The notes beneath the pieces are model-generated. The model was not told the origin of the DNA, made no database searches, and saw only the letters and a program-made list of their open reading frames with translations. A stretch of 64,000 nucleotides of DNA, taken from assembly GCA_030267565.1 (NCBI GenBank), contig BRXU01000005.1:3723501-3787500 (forward strand), in the 5' to 3' direction. The position numbers were made by a program, and so were the translations under genes. This document shows positions 56,531 to 64,000 of the stretch, piece after piece. Positions within the stretch are counted from its first letter, which is position 1. The number at the start of each line of letters is the position of its first letter. Origin of the DNA: Pleodorina starrii. Taxonomy: Eukaryota; Chlorophyta; Chlorophyceae; Chlamydomonadales; Volvocaceae.

Positions 56531-59262
56531 ATGTCCATTAGCGGCTATATCGGACGGCTGCTGGACGTCTCGGGCAAGAAGTCGCTAGGGGCCTTCCTTG
56601 GTTCATGGGAGTTCGGAAAGATGCTTGTGGATGGTAACCTTGCGTAAGTTCATCAGGTCGCACCTTGCTGGCTTACTTCGTTGGGGTCCCCTGCTTTGCG
56701 TGCGGTCAGTCCGCTATGTAGGTCTTTGCGTTGCTTCCAAAATCGGGATCCTTGTAGTCCTTGACCTCCACGCAATAAGCCTCTGCCTGTGCGGGAGTTA
56801 CCACGGCGGTACGCGGAGATGCTGGGTGGCCGATTGCCCTAAGCTCCCTCTCCTGGTTCCACATCGTCGCTTTAACGGCGCTGATTGGCCGCCCCGTCAG
56901 GCACAACGTGCTGTTCCGTGGGCCGTCCGGCAACCTCGTGGGCACCGACTACCACGGCAACAAGTACTACGAGAACAACACCCACACCTACTGTAAGGCC
57001 TGGGTCTGGCGAGGGGCTCACTGAACTTCTTGCTCGAGGGGCTGGGGGTTGCAATCGGCAACGGCCGACGGCAGGGTGGCCGGCGGGCGCGAGTCCCAGT
57101 CGGCAGCGGCAGGACATGGCTAGGGTTCTGGGGTGCGATGATATGAGCGAGGGACCTTCCACTTGGGCAGCACTTTGGGTGGCACGCACTTTGGTACTTC
57201 CATCCCATCGTCGAGGCGAATTCGGTCGGGGCGAATACGAATTGTATGAAGAGAAGGGAAGGGAAGGTGCTCGGGTGGTTGCCACGGGGCCGTCGTCGCG
57301 AGGAAGTGGGGGGAGGGGGGCAAACCGACCCCACCCGCACCCCTGGCAGCTGGAGCGGAGGCCCACGGCGGGAGCGGCGACGGCGGATGGCTGCGGCTCA
57401 TAGGTCATTGCCACTGGTTGCCCACGGCAGAGGCATCGGACAGCGTATTGCGGCTGCTGCGACACCGGCTCTTTGGAGCAGCGGCTTTCCAGTTGCTGCC
57501 ACGGGAAATCAATCACGCAGCCGTATTGTCACGGAACAGCTTTGGCACGGAGCTCCCTCCCTGCCTCCTACAGGAAAGCGAGAGGGACATTGACGGGGGA
57601 AGCTGACCCTTGGGTCGCTCGCACGGTCCCCAACCCGCGGTGCGCTCCACGCCGCCTGCGGAAGCACGCCGTGTCGGTTGCTTCCCGTGCTTTGCCCTTC
57701 GCCCGCCACCACAACCCCCCATCCTCGCCCCCCCCGGCTCCGCTCGCCTGGACCAATGCCGCTCCACCGCCTGTGTCTTCGCCCCACCCCAGCCCGCCGC
57801 CGCTGGGTCGTGTACGCGGATAAGTTCGACTACAACGTGACCTCGGTGCCGCCCGAGTGGCACGGCTGGCTGAACTACATCAACGACTACAACCCCACGC
57901 AGCACCAGTTCAAGAAGCCCATGTACCAGGTCGGGGCCGGGGTCGGATGCTGGGGCTGGGGCGGAGGGTAGGGTGCAGCGGGGCAGAGAGGACGGTTGGG
58001 AGAGGAGGGGAAGGCTGATGGGTGGCGGGAGGCGAGGGGCCGGCGGGGAGCGGGTCCCCGGGCGGAAGAGGGGCCGGTTTATGCGTGTGGTGGAAAGGGA
58101 TAGGGCAGCTGAGGCGGTTTGCGGGATGGGCAGCAGGCTAGGGAGGTTATTGGGCGCGCCGGTGTGTGTGTGTCTCTGTTTATGCTGCGATGTGAAGCTT
58201 AAGGCGAAGACGACCCCTCCGGGAGGAAATGTTCGAGCAAGGACGAAGGCAGGACAAGGGAATTCTGGAGCATTACGGCTTCGACGACGCCCCAAACCAC
58301 CCGCAAACGGGAAAGAAGGGTGGGGCGGAGCAAAGCAAAAGCGCACATGGCGGTAGCTGACTTACTTACAGGATGCAACGCGGGGGCAGCAACGGGTCGC
58401 CGAAGTGGGGCGAGGAGGGGTGCACGTATGAGCGCCGCCCCGCATGTATGCAAGCGGTGGCGCACCGTCCTGGTGACTGCTACCAAAGCCACCAATGTGA
58501 CTGCTACCAAAGACCGGGAGGGGACAGGGGCAGATAGGGTATGAAGCTCGGGGGAGGCTGATACGGGAAGGCCGCCATAAGGCCTCACTGGTTGGTTGAC
58601 TGAGTTTGGGCTGGGCAGTTTGGGCTGGGCAGTTTGGGCTGGGCGCCGCTGCTACTGCTGCACTACGATCCGCTACCAGGCCTAGTATTGGGGTTTTCCA
58701 GACCAGACCAGACCAGATTTGGGTTCCAGACCAGACCAGACCAGATTGGGCTTTTCCGTAACTTTGCTTGTGCCATCCGTTGCTCCGCTGGTCACCGCAT
58801 CGCTCGTCGGCTGTCTGACGTTTCTGTTGGCCGTTCAGCCGTGGTGGGGTGCTGGGGTCTGTGGATGCGCTCCCATACATCCCTGCCCTGCATCCTGTTC
58901 CTATTGCTGCTGATTATCCGTTGGTCACCACTTTGCTGGGATCTGACCTGCACCAGGGGGCTTTTCCTGTTCCCTGCGCCCACTGTCTCCCCATCTCGCG
59001 TGTCGCGCCGCGCGCGTCTTCCGCCGACCCGCTGCTGCTGCCGCCGTCTCCTCCACGCCACGTGCCATTCGGCCCCCCGCCCTGCCCCCGTCGCAACCTC
59101 GTCCCTTCCCGGCCTGCAAACCCCTCCATCCCCCTGCAGATCGAGGCCTATATCACCCGCACTGGCACCCAGAAGTGCTACAACCCCAAGGGCTCCTGGT
59201 TCAACTCCGAGAAGCGCAACTGGAAGAAGTACGAGGCGTGGAAGCCTGAGCAGCAGGCCTGA
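56531..59262 (+). CDS. NDUFA12: Mitochondrial complex I subunit NDUFA12 (B17.2)
   Basis: Accessory subunit of respiratory NADH:ubiquinone oxidoreductase in the mitochondrial inner membrane, located at the matrix arm. Exons 56531-56643, 56901-56992, 57793-57929 and 59140-59262; GT..AG introns, phases 2,1,0; 154 residues. Family hallmarks in order are VGTDYHGNKYYEN (family GxDxxGNKYYE), RRRWVVYADK, VPPEWHGWLNYINDY and, at the C-terminus, NPKGSWFNSEKRNWKKYEAWKP. Length fits the family. There is no cleavable presequence, as expected for this subunit. Exon 2 starts after CAG at 56900, chosen by codon phase; an earlier start of that exon cannot be excluded. The start codon lies only about 100 bp from LINE sequence on the left, so the promoter must overlap element DNA or be very short. 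Intron 3 (1.2 kb) contains small tandem repeats. Confidence 0.95.
58600..58750. repeat. Small tandem repeats in NDUFA12 intron 3
   Basis: Three copies of TTTGGGCTGGGCAG (about 58605-58645), then CCAGACCAGACCAGA-type repeats duplicated around 58698-58747. Intronic. Confidence 0.75.
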
Positions 59263-61993
59263 TTGCGGCGAGGGGGTGCAGACAAGGGAAGGGGGTGCAG
59301 ACGAGGAAGATGCGTGGCAGATTCGGACCTGGGGCCGCGGCCCACGTCCGCTGCCGCCGGGGCCGTCTGCGAGGGGGACGCCGCGGCAGCGAGGGAGGGA
59401 GGTCTCCGGCTTATTGTGACACGTAGCAACATAGCAACGCCAGCGTATGAGCCTCCGTCACGGCCGTGTCCCCGTTGATCCATAGGGGGGGAGGCGGCTA
59501 GGCCATGTGTTGTGCCTCTGGGTCTGCGTGTGAGCGGGCATACCGGTACTCTCGTCGTGTTGGGGCGGACTAGCGTGGCGAACCAGCGGAGTGGCAGCAC
59601 GAGTGAGCACATGCAGCAGCAGTGGAGGCGGCGGCGGCAGGCAGCGGCGGATTGCGGACGTCGGGCAGTGATCGCAGCTGTGGCTGCCTGTGCGGCCGTG
59701 CAGCATGCGCATAGGCCGTGCGGCTGGTGGCTTGGCGTGTGGCGCGGCGTTGGCTTGGCAACATGACAGGAAGGTGTGGTGCAGCAGCAGATAGACGAGT
59801 TCAAGTGGGTACAAGCGGGTTCGGAGGGCGGCGGTGGCCGCTCATGGGTGGGCTCGAGGGCGATCAGGCGTCCCTTACCGCCCGGCTGTGTTAGGGCCAT
59901 GGGCGTCTGCAGGTGTGGCTTCTGTTGCTGTCTCTTACAGCGGCCGTTTGCGTACCGTATGTAGAATCCAGCGTGCGTCGACCGCGTTGAGCTTGTTTGC
60001 TCAGCTATATTGGGGAGGGCCTGTCAAGTGTGCCAAAGGCAAAGCAGGGGTTACGGTCATGAAAAGGAGGGAAACCGCAGCGGTGCTATGGAGGCGACGG
60101 CGAGGCCAGGGGCGGCCCCTCGCGGAGGGGTCAGAGGCCATCTATCACGATAGCGGCACGTCCACCGACCACAGTGATCCCGTGCAGCGGTGGCGGTCTG
60201 CGCACCGGCTACCTATTCGCCTGCAATGCGCACGGCAGCCAACCACGAAACCAGGAAAGTCCCCTTCCATCGTCGCCGCGAACGGCGGCCTCGCCTACGA
60301 GGTAATACCCTGTGGCTGCCGCACTTGCCTTGGATTAGAGCGAGGCTCGAAGGAGCCAGAAGGAGTGTTATGAAGGATTTCAATAGATTGGCCCAGAGAG
60401 AATTTCTTTTGATCTGGGTGTTATGGAAAACGGGTATGCGGCTATGCTGGGCCATGCGCCTTTCCAAAGTGAGGAACAGTCAAGTGTTCTGGCGTTGTGA
60501 CCCATTTCGAAGTCAAATGTTGGCGGGAGCTTAAAGACGCCAAAAATGGACTCGACGGAGCACGGCCGAGTCCCGTCCTTCGGCGTTCGAGTTCGTTTCG
60601 GGTTCGATTAGGTTCGATTCGTTTCAGTTTGACGGCCACGCGGTTCCGGAGCTTAGTCCCCTGCTCGGCGCAGAGAGCTACGGGCATCGAAAGCCCTCCT
60701 ACAGCTGCTGCGTTTGTCATCCTAGCCGCATTTCGACAACTGCAAAGCACGGCATCGGACGCATGTTCAGACGGAGCGCGCGCTCTCCTCCGTCCGCAAG
60801 GTACTTTGATTCGGTAGCGTGTGTTGTTGGCAGGGGCGTGTCTGCAAGGTTTAGCAAGTGTTCGGTCCGAGCAGACCTAGGCGGTCGTGCCTTTACCACG
60901 CGCCCAGCTCCAAACAATGAGGCGCGGCCCTTTTTCACTATTTGCCCTTTTTCGCTATTTGGTATTTGCCCTTTTCCCTACAGGGTACTTGCCCTTTTCC
61001 ATGATTTGCCCTTTTTCACACGTCCTGCGGAGCCCTGATTAATCATGGTATCGAACGCACTGGTGTGGAAGGGTATGGAAGTAGGGGAGTCCGTGCGAAA
61101 ATTTGCAAAAGCGAGGGTGGCGTTGAGACGTCGGGCTCGAAGTGAAGAACACTGCCTAACACTGATTCTGACTTCCCGTTAGCCTTGCGTTTTCCCTGCA
61201 CAAACAATGCGACTCATGGTTTGGTCAGCGTTTGTGTTCTAAACGACCGCACGACACGCAATATCTCGAGGGGCCGCATTCAAGCTTTGACGGAGTTTGA
61301 CAGTTCGGACTGCGCCTGACTGCGTGATCGCTGGCTCATGCAGTGAGAGCGAGCAGGGGGAGATGACTTATGATGGTCGCTTCCCATAACCGCGAAATAA
61401 CACACATGAAATGACATCGACCCGCAGAGGCGCCAACCCGCCGCTTGCCAGGGCCGCCGGCCCCACGCAGGAGCACTTTGCCGCCGAAATGATTTTGGAA
61501 ATGCTGTTTATGTATTTCATTGTTATTTATCTGTCAGCTCTGTTCACGTGTTGCTACGCGCTGTTCACACCTGTTGTCCTGTTCACACTACCCAGCACTA
61601 CCCGCCTCTAGGCGCCTGCTGAGGCCCGTATAGTTAGTTGTATGTTAGCTGCGAATCATCAAAGCGTAAGAGATAGGAATGCTTTACACAACTGGCTAAA
61701 ATGCATACTGCTTGTCGGCAATTAGGCCGACATCCGAATACGCATGACAAAACGTGAGGACAAAATACGACCTTCCCGCGTCTCACTCTGCAGCACTCGA
61801 ATACTCGATTCCCCTTGCGTACCTACCGTCTTTTGGGCAGCTAGTGGACTGTATTACCTGGTTAAGTGCGCATTTCATGATATCCTTGTTACCTGTAGAG
61901 TGCGCTCCTGCGCCAGAGGCGAATGAAACTGCACGAGGGGACTGCCGAATAAGCTCGTCAATTCGGCTTACTATTATCAGGCATTGGATCTGA
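59263..61993. other. Intergenic stretch, NDUFA12 to GAF-like gene
   Basis: It holds the 3' flank of NDUFA12 and the promoter of the next gene. GTTCGA-containing repeats occur at about 60585-60615, and five spaced TTTGCCCTTTTTC-like motifs at about 60925-61020. No supported gene. Confidence 0.45.
60925..61020. repeat. TTTGCCCTTTTTC motif cluster
   Basis: Five near-identical pyrimidine-rich units (GCCCTTTTTC or GCCCTTTTCC, mostly preceded by TTT) within about 95 bp, interspersed with CACTATT, GCTATT and GTATT spacers. Function unknown. Confidence 0.75.
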
Positions 61994-64000
61994 ATGAGGG
62001 TAGTAACTTGTTGCTTTGGAAGGCCCGGGCGCCCCGAAGCATCATCGCCTGTTTTGACGACGACGCTGCCGCCGGAGTCCGATGAGTTCATTCAGAATCA
62101 TTGCAAGGTGCGATTACATGAAAACGGGGTAGAATCTAGGTCTCAAAGCTCGAGCTTCTCAGAGTCGAGCGGTTTCGATGAGGTGGGCATGCCTCGGCGC
62201 CTGATAGGGATACATTCAGCTTTCCCTACATCTATTCATAGACTTACAGTTTAAATTTACTGGGGGTATGCACATCCAACTCGGAATGGGTCCGTCATTG
62301 TAGGCGCTGCAGTTCGCTCTCAACGCGTTGGAGGGAGATGGCTTTGAGGCGCGCTTACCCATGCTCGCATCCACAGTTCAGGAGCACCTTGGTCCGTTTG
62401 CCATCGTAAGGTCAGCGACGCCCCATGCTGTCGGGTGCCCTACTCTGTATGTATGTGCGCATGCCGCTTACGGATGGCCTCACTCGGCGGGCTGTGCCGC
62501 TGCGCGCGGCCCCGACCCGGCTGGCCAAAGCCGTCGCTTACTTTGAACGTCTTTGCAGGCTTTATGGTTTGACACCCGACGACACCGATGCGCATGTGCT
62601 GCACCTGGTTCAGCTGGCTGCCAGGGCGGGGCCGAGCGTGGCCGGCGGACTGCACAGCGCGGATGGCGGGCTGCTGCCGGGGCACTGCTTCACGCTGTCA
62701 GCCTCCGCTGCCACCGACACAGGGAGTCCCTATCTGCTCTCACAGTCCACACACTCCTCCGGATACTCCTGGAAGGCTGACCGGGGCGAGGCACAGCAGC
62801 AGCAGCAGCAACCGCTAACGCTGCTGGAACAGGCGCTGAGCAGCAAGGTCGGTTGGTAGGGACCGAGTCGGGCTCGGTGCTTGACCTTGACCTGAGAGCG
62901 GGATAAGATAAGAAAAGAGATACCACAGCGAAGGGACGGAGACGGCGTTAGCGAGGAAGCTGTGGGCGGGGTAGCTGTGTGTGCATGGGGCAATCGACGT
63001 GCTTGGGCAGGTGGGATGATGAGCGACAGCCCGCCCGCTGTTTTGCATGATGCAAGCTTACGCGTACGCGTACCCCTCATGGTACATACGCATTCTGTCT
63101 CATCAATGATGCGGGTCGGGACTTGCATCACGTGTGTTGCTATCTAATGGATGCGGCCGCTGCTGACGTGGAAACGTACTGGGTGGTCGCCGCAACATGT
63201 CAGTTACGATCTCCGTATACCCGTACGGCGGAGCTTGGCAGCGTCAGCTTAACCTCTATCTTTTGCTCCCATCGCTCGTACTGTCTTCACCGTCACCTCC
63301 ACCTCCACCGTCATCGCCATCCCTCGCCGCAGACACCGGCCGTATTCCATTTTCAAGGCCCAACTAAGACACCACCGACCGGCAAGCCCGGTGCTGCTGC
63401 CAATGCGGGCTCACCCCCTGCACCTGCACCGCCGCCGCCACCGGTCCCTCTCGACTGCTCCGCCGAGTTGGGAGCCCTTCACAGCTCCGAAACCGTGGTC
63501 TTTGCAGCCGTACCACTGTTGTACGGCAAGCGACTCCTGGGGGCGCTCTGGATGGCGGTGGCTGCTGACTCCTCCTCCGGAAGCGCCGCCGCCCCCAGCT
63601 CCCAGCTGCGGCAGGCCGCCCGCAGCCAGGCCCTGCTTGGCAACGGGCCGGCACTAGAGCAGCTGGGCCTGTCCGCGTCCATGGCGCTGGCACTGGCGGC
63701 TTCGGGGGACATTGAGTACGTCTCCTGGCTGTCAGGCTGCGTGCGGCGGCTGGCGGGCTGCACCAACCTGCACACGCTGGTGGCGTGCGTGTGCTCTATG
63801 CTGTCCAAGCACGTGCGGCTGCGCTTCCACGCCGACGCAGCGGTGCAGAGCGCGCTAGTGCCCGAGCCAGATTCGCAGGTCGCTTTCATGCTCTGCCCCG
63901 AAATCAACAGGCTCGCGGGTCCCGCCAACAGTGGTGGCGGCGGCGGCGGCTCGCTGGGGTCGTGTCGGCAGCTGAAGGCCCACAGCAGCGCCCGCGACCT
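61994..64000 (+). CDS. GAF-like regulatory protein, 3' end outside window
   Basis: 5' part of a multi-exon gene running off the window. Exons 61994-62107, 62304-62410, 62559-62847 and 63333 to beyond 64000; GT..AG introns, phases 0,2,0; at least 392 residues. The start MRVVTCCFGRPGRP is short and cysteine-containing. Exon 3 includes LYGLTPDDTDAHVLHLV and a poly-Gln tract. Exon 4 has a Pro-rich linker, then AVPLLYGKRLLGALWMAVA, which resembles the strand pair of a GAF sensor domain, followed by IEYVSWLSGCVRRLAGC and further helix-rich sequence. Large volvocine proteins with such N-terminal GAF-like regions often end in a tyrosine-kinase-like kinase domain, but no kinase motif lies inside the window, so that is only a suggestion. 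The donor after exon 2 was chosen at GTCAGC (62411) because only this keeps the frame. Confidence 0.7.

Noticed and set aside
62425..62558. Continuous exon through 62425-62859 starting at the GTG or CTG codons
   Set aside because: The first part lies between a good donor (62411) and acceptor (62558) that join neighbouring exons in phase, so it is intron.

Overview
The window reads as nuclear DNA of a volvocine green alga (Chlamydomonas/Gonium/Volvox group). The genes are intron-rich with GT..AG introns, the DNA is GC-rich and full of microsatellites, proteins carry long Ala/Gly/Pro/Gln tracts, and the chloroplast phosphoglycerate kinase has a transit peptide and sequence very like that of Chlamydomonas. 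Species cannot be named from the sequence. Three D-type cyclin genes here would fit a colonial or multicellular member, because D1-type cyclins are reported as expanded in Gonium and Volvox relative to Chlamydomonas (established knowledge; the assignment to this window is inference).

Layout: 1-6.7 kb has no recognisable gene, only minisatellites and small hairpins. 6.7-9.4 kb (+) is D-cyclin copy A. 11.3-17.1 kb (-) is a seven-exon amino-acid/auxin-permease-type transporter. 19.1-23.2 kb (-) is the eleven-exon chloroplast PGK1. 23.2-29.0 kb is intergenic with one copy of a dispersed repeat. 29.0-32.0 kb (-) is D-cyclin copy B. 32.0-39.2 kb is intergenic. 39.2-44.0 kb (-) is D-cyclin copy C. 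45.9-46.8 kb (+) is a small helical protein with an acidic tail. 48.7-53.8 kb (-) is a JMJD5/KDM8-type JmjC oxygenase. 54.1-56.4 kb (-) is a 5'-truncated, frameshifted LINE. 56.5-59.3 kb (+) is NDUFA12 of mitochondrial complex I. 62.0 kb to the window end (+) is the 5' part of a gene with a GAF-like region, cut by the edge.

For seven of the genes I built exon chains by hand; every intron junction obeys GT..AG and the codon phases close from ATG to stop, which is the main support for these models. The eighth chain (61,994 onward) is consistent up to the window edge. The genes do not form one pathway. The most notable features are the D-cyclin trio (two with the RB-binding LxCxE motif, one with it degraded), a LINE sitting in the divergent promoter between JMJD5 and NDUFA12, introns whose 5' splice sites open into G-run repeats, a 128-bp dispersed repeat with a GT-repeat end, and a small possible four-helix-bundle protein of unknown role.
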